Assembly: GCA_029237695.1 (NCBI GenBank)
Contig: CM055265.1
Span: 82,020,447-82,084,446 of the forward strand
Length of the DNA: 64,000 bases
Source of the DNA: Conchocele bisecta
Taxonomy: Eukaryota; Mollusca; Bivalvia; Lucinida; Thyasiridae
Direction: 5' to 3'
Shown: one piece after another, positions 54,621 to 64,000 of the stretch
Numbering within the stretch: position 1 is the first letter of the stretch
Layout: every line of letters starts with the position of its first letter
Notes under the pieces: generated by a model
Told to the model about the DNA's origin: nothing
Seen by the model: the letters and a program-made list of their open reading frames with translations, nothing else
Databases searched by the model: none
Made by a program: the position numbers and the translations under genes

Positions 54621-55248
54621 CCAAACAATCCCGCAAATTATAAGGTCAAGAATGACCAGATGTCGTTAGGTACTACATATAAGCGGCCCTCAGACTCCCG
54701 TGGATGAATCGGGCGAATTTCATGTCTGCGACCACAGGTGGAAGACTCGGACCTATGACACCAACAAAAATGCATATTAAAAAAATCCCATTACCCCACC
54801 AACTTGGTCTCGTACAGTACCATATGCTATATAAAGGTGAGTATAAATAGGGCTATTATAGAAAGCGCCCTATCTTTTCCGGCTCGCACAAACACAATAA
54901 ACATCGATTAAATGTATGACTTCTGTCTCTGGCAATCGATAAAGGTATTAGGTGTGTGAATATACTCACTTCAAATCGCTGTTTCCAGCATTTATTCAGT
55001 TATTCGCATTTTGTATACCCCATCCAAAGCGAAATTCAGGCATTTTTTTTGGTGTCATAGGTCCGAGTCTTCCACCTGTGTCTGCGACGTGTGCCCTCAC
55101 ATATTAGACGGGGCCCGGACGGTGCCCTTTGAACATTGGATCGCGGGCCCTTGAAAATCCCACGGCGCCTCGCGGATTTTTTTTTCCGGCGGCCGGCAGA
55201 TCGCCGGTCGGTTTCCGATATGTGAGGGCCACTATATACAGGTGCATG
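54621..55248. other. Gene-free spacer
   Basis: gaagactcggacctatgaca (54751) faces tgtcataggtccgagtcttc (55054), an inverted pair about 300 bp apart that could be the ends of an unclassified element (54735-55085). A GC-rich patch lies at 55100-55225. Confidence 0.5.
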
Positions 55249-55251
55249 TAT

Positions 55252-55445
55252 AGTACAGTGGAACCTCTCTAAACCGGACCCAAGATTGTCCACTGTAAGT
55301 AAGGCATATATGACATGCCAAGGTTTGCGGCTGTGCTTTGCGAACTTGAACAGGCATTATCATCATAAATATACAGACACCAATGAAACCCATGACATTA
55401 AGGATACACAGACTGCCTGCGTGTCCGGTTTAGAGAGGTTCTATA
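55252..55445. repeat. MITE family O, copy O2
   Basis: acagtggaacctctctaaac and gtccggtttagagaggttct face each other around 150 bp of other sequence. Confidence 0.8.
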
Positions 55446-55544
55446 ATAATGGCCTATTATTTTATCCATCACATGAAAGGAGACTCGTTAGCTGCTGATA
55501 AGCCCACACACTCACGTAGCCTAAGATTATTTAAAGGTTAATAC

Positions 55545-55716
55545 GTGGCTTGTTTGATATCGGCCTAGGTATCGGCCCGAGGTAACTTGGTATCAGCCTG
55601 AGACCGAAGGTCGAAGGCTGATACCAAGTTACCGAGGGACGATACCTAGGCTTTGTCTACAAAGCCCGCAGAGCCTAGGCCGATATCAAACAAGACACGT
55701 ATTAACGTCTTTATTA
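55545..55716. repeat. Large palindrome, ~70-bp arms
   Basis: cttgtttgatatcggcctag faces ctaggccgatatcaaacaag, and cttggtatcagcctgagacc meets its complement near aggtcgaaggct. Confidence 0.9.
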
Positions 55717-56248
55717 CTTAGACTACTTAGATATCAATTTCAATATCAATCATCCGGCAGTTGTGATAATCATATATTAAAATCTATACCGTTATCCATG
55801 ATTGAATGATGAAATACAGAGCCTACAAATTTAAATTCACGGCATCTGTCAAAATTGACGCAGCCGATAAAGTAAACATACACAATGCGCATGCCCAAAG
55901 GAACTGGTCTACAAAGCCCGCAGAGCCAATAATTCCGTATTTAACATGACCGGTGGTGTATACATGTATATATCATGAGCACAGTCCAAAATTGTGCTCA
56001 AATACAAGTTTTGTTTTCATTATCACTGTTCGAATAGCGAATATCGAACAATGTAGGCGCCCATCAGATATGTGTCTATGATTGTCGTAAATGCAATACG
56101 CCCGTTTTTCTCAAATTGTGACGCAATGGTTCCATAGACGGTAATGACGGTATCATGTGGAGACAAAATATGAATGCCGTAATGGGAGAGGCTCGATTAC
56201 TCCGTACACACGCTCAGTGCGGTTTTGCCGATATTTGTCAATTATTAC
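55717..56248. other. Gene-free spacer
   Basis: tctacaaagcccgcagagcc (55908) repeats a phrase of the preceding palindrome (55659). Nothing else recognised. Confidence 0.4.
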
Positions 56249-56249
56249 T

Positions 56250-56480
56250 GCGACTGGAGAAATGGGGCGTATGGGGTTTGTAGCCAGTTCAGCTCCTGAT
56301 TAAATAACACACTCATGTAGCGTTATATTGATCTATGTCGCTTAGTAGAATGTTGACGGGTGTTTCAATGATGGAATGGCGAACAGTGTAGATCTTGATA
56401 AGACTGTGCGGATGCACATGCTGATCAGGATCTACACTGGTCGTAAACACCATGAGCCACATTTTACAAATCACAGCCAG
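56250..56480. repeat. MITE family G, copy G11
   Basis: gactggagaaatggggcgta at one end and cattttacaaatcacagcca at the other, with gatcttgataagactgtgcg / gcacatgctgatcaggatct between. Confidence 0.8.
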
Positions 56481-56805
56481 TATTGTGTTTTGATAGCAGC
56501 CGTATTATATGTTCTGTAAATGTCGTAGATAAAACGCTGCACTGAAAACTCTTAGATGTAAAGTTTTCAGATGCTGCTATTTTACTGGCTGCGTCACAAA
56601 TCTGTCTGACAAGGGGAGTGTGCATATAGCTTGTAAAAGTGAATTATATACGTAGTCAAAAAAGAAAAGATACATGCGTATGATTGTGAATAAATGTATT
56701 GTAAACATTATATTTTACTTTTTTTATCAAATATAACATGATATTCAAATGCCTTGCGGATAATTTAATTAACACAATGTCAAAATTAACCACCAGATGC
56801 TGACG

Positions 56806-57590
56806 TCAGACCGTGACGTAGGGGTCACCATACGAAATCACACATAAGTCAGTAACGCGTATGGCCACCCTAGTATCCATAACAGCAATACAGCGACGAC
56901 ACATGGACCTGATACGTGTCTGCATTTCATTATGTGGTATCGCGTTCCACTCCTGTTCAAGAAGGAGTTCTAACTGAGCCAACGTCTCCGGTTGCCAACT
57001 TCTAACCCGACGATCCAACACGTCCCAGATGTGCTCTATTGGCGAAAGATCTGGAGACTTTGTCGGCCATGGAAGAACGTACACCTGCTGCTGCTGCTGG
57101 AGGTAGGCAGTGCAGACATGAGAGGTGTGACACATAGCGCTGTCCTGTTGGAATAACGCCATTTGTCTATTCACGTTAATCAGGGGAACAACAACAGGTG
57201 CCAGTATCTCGTCCCGATAACGTACTCTTGTCAGGTTTCCTGGTACGACAACTAGCCTGGAGCGATAGAGGAAGGAAATGGCACCACATACCATGACGCT
57301 ACCGCCTCCATATCGGTCCACTGGACGTACGCACGCGTTCTCCATGTCTCCTTTAGGGGTAATCATGTCAGTCCGTACGTTCCAAAAGAAATCTGGATTC
57401 GTCACTGAATAACACCTTATTCCATTGATTCTGAGTCCATCTCATATGCTGACGTGCCCATTGTGCCCTGTCACGTCGATGACGTGGCGTAAGCTTCGAT
57501 CCTTTGTACGGACGTCTGGTTTTAATACAGTTTTCAGCGAGTCTTCGTCGAACTGTTTATAGCCGTGCAAAACTGCATTGCCAGCTGAAA
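56806..57590 (-). pseudogene. Tc1/mariner-type transposase relic
   Basis: Minus strand. RPYKGSKLTPRHRRDRAQW and MRWTQNQWNKVLFSDESRF hold the first catalytic Asp (FSDESRF, about 57390). A frameshift near 57380 switches to the frame starting TNPDFFWN. This gives RPVDRYGGGSVMVCGAISF, then FQQDSAMCHTSHV (second Asp), and SPDLSPIEHIWDVLDRRVR with the catalytic Glu, consistent with DD34E Tc1 spacing. Upstream frames carry stops and the N-terminal DNA-binding domain is unrecognisable. By family knowledge it would catalyse cut-and-paste at TA sites; this copy is dead. Confidence 0.87.
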
Positions 57591-57664
57591 CCGTTTCTTG
57601 ATACTTAGTCATTGGATGTATAATGTTCATTATTATATACGTACTTTCGTTTCCCATTGAATTG

Positions 57665-57712
57665 CAATGGCACGCAAGACGTCAATATTGTTCCATATTG
57701 ACGTCTTGTGAG
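57665..57712. repeat. Short palindrome beside the Tc1 relic
   Basis: cgcaagacgtcaatattgtt faces atattgacgtcttgtgag. It could be a terminal-repeat remnant of the Tc1 element or an unrelated insertion. Confidence 0.7.
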
Positions 57713-58009
57713 TTCATATTGGTGTCGGAACTTCGCTTCACATCGCAATATAGTTCCTTCTAAATAATTTGTTTATGTTATTTATATTTTGTATAATTTT
57801 TGAAGTGCATATAAATTGTGAATTGTGTACGTATATAATAAAAAGGTTATTTGACTTGTATGTGGATATATTAGACGAGTCAATATAGGGTTTTACCCCA
57901 AAAAAATTGCAACAAAGTGTTTTTTAACTGTTTTCAGTTCAATGGGTGTTGGATAACAACATATCAAAAGTTCACCAAAATTATCTCATGGGAAAGTCCC
58001 GAAACTAGG

Positions 58010-58804
58010 TCAAATCCAAGATGGCCGACAATAAAACATAAAATGGCATATAACATCCGAATAATCAACATATTATATGTATTGCGAGTGAATAGGAAAA
58101 TGACTATAACGATCCTAAAAAACGATGTTTTGTTGCTCTACGACTTACCATTTGCAATTGGCGGCCATCTTGGATTTTTGCACAATACACATTGACTCAC
58201 ATATTTCAGAATGAAACTTATTTGAAACCTGGCTGTGGCATTTAAATGCCAATTAACGGAGAATTACATATGTGATACATAGGAAATGATCACAGATACA
58301 GTACAACCTACGGCTACTTTGCCAACTTAAAGTAAATGAAGCACAAAGTAGAGTACACAATGATTGACCTAAGCGTATAGAGTTATGATACATGCAATGT
58401 ACTGATATATGTACATTGGGTGCTGATGTTTAACTCATAACGTCCGACTAATAATAGCGGTATGTACTGATGTGATACCAGTAGCGGCACGAGGTCAATA
58501 GAGGCACACAGTTTAAATTCAGTAACGGTCATATGTGACGTTCCTCAAGTACCTTATAAATGTAAATGAACACAATTATGTTCATCCTTCCTCTTCAGAA
58601 ATTATACAGTAATACCATTTATCAGAATAATGTCACACATGTACGTTAATTTTAACATTGTGCCACTACTGGACCCGCCCTGCTAATGGTATCGTGTCAG
58701 CATGTCATCATATGGCATCACACAGGCGTTTTATAATGTAATGTTAGTCTTGTCTGCATTCATCATCATCATCATTGTCCAACAACGGTCCACTGGCCAT
58801 GTTG
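58010..58804. other. Gamma 3' subterminal, non-coding
   Basis: Contains tccaagatggccgacaataa (58016) and ggcggccatcttggattttt (58161), an inverted pair of the YY1-like motif, then about 600 bp without features up to the stop codon. Confidence 0.6.
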
Positions 58805-61800
58805 TCACAAGTGTTCGCACGCACGAGAACAATTCAGTCCACACTTCTTACAGCTGCATCGAAAGGTGCCACAGCCAGTTGTGCAGCTACAGCGAATAAC
58901 CTTTAGTAGACTCTCTGGAGCTGCGTTTTTCTTCATCATCACTGGAATCAATCTCGCCTTGTCATCGTGAAGCCTCCATCCCCAGGCAATAGGGTCCATC
59001 TCATCACTGTTTCCCATCCATGTCATAACCTGAAGATATGTACGTCTCGAGTGTAAGTGGGTCGCAAAGACCGTTGGTGGAAGACGTTCTGGTGTCACAA
59101 ATGTCTTAGCCGTTGCCACTTTGCGGCTCAGCATGCTGTATCTGATAGAGGCAAGCGAGTCAGATTGTTTTCCATTGAACAGTGTAATCATTGCCTTCGA
59201 CCCACTTGCTTCAATCACTGTCGTGTCGTTTCCTGGCGTAGTAAATATACGTGAACACGTCTGGATAACGTCTTGACCCTTGATAAGCTTCTGGAAAGCC
59301 GTTTTCTTTCCAATTCCGAAAATCCTCGACGTGCTGTCACCTCCGGTGAAGGCGTGAATGAACAACAGGTGAGTGGGTGTTTCTTCACCTAGTATTTGTT
59401 TCATTTTCTTAATATTGTATACTGTCTTTGACTTGGATTGGTGGTCTGAGCGGAAGTATAGGGCTTCACCTGTGGAGGGTGTGTGGTGCAATAGGAGTAC
59501 CAGCAAGTCAGTGTCTTCACCGATTATTGTTGTCGACATCGTGGTAGATGTTGTGACACCTGTCTGAACAATATCGACATCAGCATCTCCCTCTGCATGG
59601 ATAACGCAACATCCTCTTTGTTGTAAGTGCTCGGAAATGAGGTTGACGACGGCTTGCTTATTTTTCTCGTTTGAAAGGAACTCCTCCTTTTTACCAGTGA
59701 ATTGTGTAGTGTCTGTCATGTTAACGGTTCTCTGATTCTAATTTCGACTACGTCGCTGGTGGGCATTGTCCTTGACGGATGGACCACCGTCATAGCCATC
59801 AAACACAACCGTCGGGTTTCCGTAGTGGTGAACAGCAAACAATGCATATGAATCGGCAATCAAATTGTATGTGCTACCTTTACTCCATTTCAGACGGTGT
59901 AGCAGGGAACCTCCATCCAGAACATAATGCTCTGTGTCAGGGATTGTCTCTGTTATAGCATCATTCGACTGGGAATTCACATGGCTTCTGATCGCGTCTG
60001 CTAGCTGCGGCTTGTCGGCTTTACGGAGTAGATCCTTCGTCTCGAACAAAGAAGGCGGATAGGGACAAAGTTCGTAGCTCATGACATCATCAATAAACAG
60101 ATCGGTAGTATGTGAAACCACCAGGAATCTCTGAAACAGCAACGCATGATCAATACTTTGCTCGTCGTCTATCTTAACAGCTGCAACTGACGCTAATGTC
60201 TTGGCATTAGTAATTCTCTTCACTGAATAAGAAAATACTGAATGTCCTGGCATTTTCGAAACCACTTGACGTCCCACGGAATCAAGATCATGAACATTAA
60301 TGTCCTCATTTGCTACCACACCAGTTATAATGTTTCTCAACGATGGATCTGGAGACAATGGTGAGAAACCATCAAGCTTTGCTGCTATTTTCTCCACGTC
60401 AGCTCTATCTCTGTCCATCCTGGCAGCAGATACCTCTTTGTGCTGCTCACTTGTAGTGAAAGACATGTTGGTTAAACCCTGCATGTGTGAGTTATATTCC
60501 CCAGACACTGGTGAGGACAGCGTCCACAGTAAACGCTGATGCTCTGTCATCCCACTGCCATGTGTGAGACCTCCTGCACCTTTAAGTGTTCTCATAAGTG
60601 TTTGTTCGATTACTAAGTCTGATCCAAGGCCTGCCCAGAACTGATTACTGCGTCTGATGACATGGAATCCACTTTCAAATTTCTGATACACATGTGCGTT
60701 TGTGGCTTCCAATTCATTCATGTTTTGTAGGTATAGATATGCAGACTTCAGGTAATTTGAGTGCCCCGCTGCTGCAAATATCGGTAGGCATTCAGAGACA
60801 TCATGGAGGTGCATCTTCCATGATCCAGAACGGTCAGCTGTTAACAGTTCCCTGGCGACATCCAACATTCAGTGGTATTTCAGCCACAGTTTACTCGTTT
60901 TTGAACTGTTCGTTAATTCAGACCTTTCTGCGTTTAATGTCAGTTCCAACTTATTCAGGCAGTCATTGTTCATTGCTTCTTCTAGGCTTGTCTCACCAGC
61001 CAGTAATGACGTGTGAAGCTCTTCCAGCTCATCCAACAGAGAGGCAAACTCCGGGTCACGGTCTTCTGCTTTAGTTGCAATTTCGCGCATCAAACACTTA
61101 TCGACTAACATGTGACTACGAAATGCACGCTGTACAGATTTGCCAGACATCATATGGCCAACAGCATTTTCACCATAGACAACTTCCATGACAGTCTTCA
61201 GACCATTTCCATCCATTAGTGTTCCAATAGCCCCCAACAAATTCTTGAACGTGTGGAAACTACCCAGTAGCAGTACAATGTCCCTCAAACAGCTGTTCTC
61301 AGATACCTCATTGATGATTTCAGATGCCTTCCAAAACAGCGGCTGATCAAATGTCACGATTGCATGAATTTTGTATTCAGATGCGAGTTTGCACAGATAT
61401 AGAAGGGTGGAGTAGATGCACGTCTTGTCTCCTGGGTATAGATCGATCATAGGTAGGAAGACTATCGAAGATGGTCCTGGATGCTCACACCCTTGATGTA
61501 ATATGTGCATCATTCCCTGCCAATTCGGTGTAGGCTGCTGGAAACGGAAAGACATCTCCCACAGAATGTCTACTGTGTTATAATTTCCCTGTAACACAGG
61601 AATCGGCTGATATTGGGTATTACGTCGCAATTTCTCGGCAGTACTGTATTCTGTAATTTCAACTTTGGACAGTTCAGTGATATTTAAGTCAGAGATACTT
61701 CGTCTTGGTACAATGCGACTAACATGCCTCCCGGGAGTTATGACACTAATCATTCCCATGCCATGAAAGGTTCCATTTCCATCGAGGGTGATTGTATTGT

Positions 61801-63145
61801 GATCAACATTGTCTGCAGCAAATAGTACTGTAATGTCTGACTGTTTTATTTCTCCACCGAGCGCATCAGGAGCCACACTACATGCTGCGTTCTTCTCAAA
61901 ACGTTGCACTTCACCGTATGATGAGCAAAATCCCATTGTGTTTAACGTATCGACCAAAAACCTGGATCTGTACAAGTACTGCATTTGGCAAGCCAGTCCT
62001 AGTTGTAGAGGTGCCAGGACAGATCTGGGTCGTGATGATTGAATGATTGCGTGTCCTATTGATGCCACCTTTATACTGTTGTCTTTACCGATGAACATAT
62101 TCTCCAAAAATGAACGGAGGTTACTGGGGAGATAGTTCAAAGCAGTCTCCAGTTGTAGATCTTCTGCAATGGGGTAAGTGTCCCGGGCAAATTCAATGTC
62201 AGATTTCATGTCACTCTTTAAGAATCTGGCTGCTGCTTCTAGTATTGCGTTCTTTTGAGCTTCATCATCTCCGTCACGAGCTTTCAAGAAGTACGCTCGT
62301 AGAATCCGGTCCGTTTTTTCACGCATAGTTACAATGTCATGGAGCCCCTCCTCGGAAGAAATGTATATGGACTGTCCATAACGTTGTTCAAGTTTGTTTT
62401 TCAGGTATTGATGTCCATATGGCTCTGAGTCTGGATTCTGTAATAACTCTGACATCTTTTCGGATAATGCAGACACAGTCAATTGTTCATCATCATCTGC
62501 CTCCAGATACTCACAGGTTTTCAGGAATGTTTGATCTTGGTCTTCATTCATTGGTCTCCCAACCTTCCTACGTTTCACGTCTGGCTCAGTCCGATACGGA
62601 AGTGGTATGTCCCGTCCTGTACGAAAGTTACTACTGCATATATGATGATATACACAGTCCGCGGCATGTAGATCACGCATGAAGAACTCTATTATACATT
62701 TCACAGTCACAGACCATTCATCAAAGCGAGAATCGCAACAATCCAATATTGTTGAAGCAAACTTATCTGTCTTTACAAAGCTCGAGTATGTTTTTTCGGA
62801 CCTTTTACCAGCGATGGATTTCTATATAAACGTCCCACAGAAGACACAATCTGTTTTGTTGTTGAATGCTCCGCTAGATGCACGGGTACTTCTTTTGATA
62901 CCGGAAGTGTCTACATTGGGGTTACTTTGTTTCACATGCTGCGCAATACGTCTTTTGTCTATGTACGCCTGACGACACGATTTATGCACTTTCATACCAG
63001 GAGTCGCAACAAGGTCATGACCTCTCTGGTTACTTGCAGTGTTTATACCAGCGGCCCCCTTTTCGCCAATAACTATTAGATCGTCAATGTTATCGCTCGA
63101 GCAGAACAAGCACGTATCAGCTTGCCCATGTGCTGATTCACTCAT
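58805..63145 (-). pseudogene. Gamma transposase-nuclease, one frame with three in-frame stops
   Basis: A single minus-strand frame of about 1446 codons from the ATG at 63145 (9 bp after a good splice acceptor, tgtttcag) to TGA at 58805. It is broken only by TAG (62824-62822), TGA (60871-60869, a CGA-to-TGA type change) and TAG (59740-59738). Residues ~1-110: CxxC/HxxC and CVFCG zinc-binding pairs. ~140-180: CVYHHIC. ~200-430: helical. ~440-660: AADNVDHN (Asp445/448), TFDQPLFW (Asp600), GSFHTFKN and EVVYGEN (Glu654/659), a possible RNase H-like core. ~1180-1290: HAEGDAD, GEDTD (Asp1211/1213) and TGGDSTSRIFGIGKK (Asp1270), XPG/PIN-like. 1413-1446: CXC domain with eight cysteines. This set of modules fits the Academ superfamily as I recall it; the superfamily name is inference. 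Few lesions imply recent activity. A host-gene reading is unlikely given the terminal repeats and two sister copies. Confidence 0.82.
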
Positions 63146-63420
63146 TGTCGGTGTATGGTATCTGAAACAGACACTACATTTTGTTGGATGTCTTATTATT
63201 AGTATTAAATTTATTATTATCATGATTCCCATATTATGCACTTCGTGAAATATTATATGAGACAGTCACTTTAACATGTATAAGTAATAAACATGACAAT
63301 GTGTATCTACTAGCATAACAGTTCCCATTCAGTGTATAGATATGTATAGTGTATCATGCACACACACTGTTCAGTGTTTCAATTGTATTTTGTGGGAAAA
63401 AATGATGCAAAACTACATTT
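63146..63420. other. Gamma 5' region: putative intron or promoter
   Basis: The frame stays open to 63241, but the acceptor-like tgtttcag at about 63154-63161 (minus strand) argues that the coding exon begins just before the ATG at 63145. No TATA box recognised. Confidence 0.4.
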
Positions 63421-63433
63421 TTGTGGAAAACTT

Positions 63434-63608
63434 TGAAGTTGGCGGCCATTTTGAAATGCAGTATAGCATAACAATAGTATATATATACCATGTGTGTATG
63501 ATGGTAGCCAATGGAATCAAGTAATATTGCTGCTGTCTAACCGTATTATTGGAGGTATGACCAAATTATTAGCAAATATTGGCAAGCAATGGCGGCCATT
63601 TTGAAATC
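63434..63608 (+). repeat. Gamma subterminal repeats (GGCGGCCATTTTGAAAT)
   Basis: Two copies at about 63440 and 63592, ~152 bp apart. The same motif recurs four times in SDR intron 2. Confidence 0.7.
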
Positions 63609-63770
63609 CAATTTTAACAACGTTCCCGTGCGAGAATTTTGGTGAACTTTTGATATGTTATTCTACACATCATCAGTTATAACAAACAGCAAAAAAAGCT
63701 TTTGTTGCAATTTTTTTGGGGTCGACCTACTTTAAGGCATTATATTGATCCGTCTAATATGCCACTCGTT

Positions 63771-63826
63771 CCGCCGCGCAACGATATTGCGCTCCTTGAG
63801 CGCAATATCGTTGCGCGGCGGAACTT
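63771..63826. repeat. GC-rich palindrome inside gamma right terminal repeat
   Basis: gttccgccgcgcaacgatat faces atatcgttgcgcggcggaac across gcgctccttgagcgc. Half a copy (gttccgccgcgcaacgatat) follows at 63861. Confidence 0.92.
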
Positions 63827-63935
63827 GTGCATATATCCACATACAAATGTATGCAACACGTTCCGCCGCGCAACGATATTTAAAGTAAGTACTTTTTTTA
63901 TCAATAACAAAAAAGTCACCCTCCCCCTAAAACGT

Positions 63936-64000
63936 ATTTGATGAAATTCCATCAAATATTGATTTTATTGCAAAAATATTTTTTTCTAACTTTTATTTTC
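63936..64000. repeat. Family N fragment at window end
   Basis: attccatcaaatattgattt repeats the phrase at 54115. The element continues past the window. Confidence 0.6.

Larger units (their letters stand above)
57856..63852 (-). mobile_element. DNA transposon gamma, Academ-like, nearly intact
   Basis: About 6 kb. Left and right ends share, in inverted order, ttgtatgtggatatat, tattagacg, tcaatata, ccccaaaaaaattgcaacaa, aacatatcaaaagttcacca and further inward aagatggccg. The right terminal repeat is itself interrupted by a 57-bp palindrome (63771-63826). The interior codes on the minus strand for one long protein. No clear target duplication was found. Confidence 0.82.

Noticed and set aside
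58805..63145. Gamma reading frame as a host gene
   Set aside because: It has in-frame stops, lies within terminal inverted repeats, and has two sister copies in the window.

Overview
This window looks like non-coding-rich DNA from an invertebrate animal, most plausibly a bivalve mollusc. The grounds are a spliced animal gene, dense small palindromic (MITE-like) DNA repeats, satellite arrays carrying CGTC microsatellites, tRNA-derived SINEs and several transposase relics. The species assignment is inference; nothing in the sequence fixes it. No prokaryotic or viral gene was seen.

The one host gene I can support is on the + strand at 23374-38650. It has five exons with matching splice phases that join into a 332-residue short-chain dehydrogenase/reductase of the retinol/17-beta-hydroxysteroid dehydrogenase type (SDR9C-like). 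It has an N-terminal membrane segment, a TGxxxGxG cofactor motif, an NNAG motif and a YxxxK active site. A TATA-like box lies upstream and an AATAAA lies 16 bp after the stop. Its introns are full of mobile DNA: intron 4 is 10.35 kb and holds two large DNA transposons placed end to end.

The most interesting system is a set of three divergent copies of one large DNA-transposon family: alpha (~28.9-32.86 kb), beta (32860-36191) and gamma (~57.86-63.85 kb). All code on the minus strand. Gamma keeps a single ~1446-codon reading frame broken only by three in-frame stops. It runs from zinc-binding N-terminal modules through a central region that may hold a DDE-type (RNase H-like) core to an XPG/PIN-like nuclease module and a C-terminal eight-cysteine CXC domain. 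The combination resembles what I recall of the Academ superfamily. Beta has terminal inverted repeats and a 3-bp target duplication (CAA). The alpha and beta terminal repeats share a block joining an octamer (ATTTGCAT) to a YY1-like motif (AAGATGGCNGCC).

Region by region: 0.3-4.6 kb is satellite arrays with TCAAGGTCA in most units; 4.6-23 kb is a patchwork of MITEs, foldback elements and SINEs with no gene; 23.4-38.65 kb is the SDR gene with its invaded introns; 39-56.5 kb is a minisatellite, large palindromes and many MITE copies, including three copies of a ~1.2-kb repeat; 56.8-57.6 kb is a Tc1/mariner transposase relic; 57.86-63.85 kb is the gamma transposon; the last 150 bp is repeat.

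Repeats are labelled with ad hoc letters (A-Q) that apply only within this window. Repeat boundaries are by eye and usually good to about 5-10 bp. Nested insertions allow relative dating of several families.
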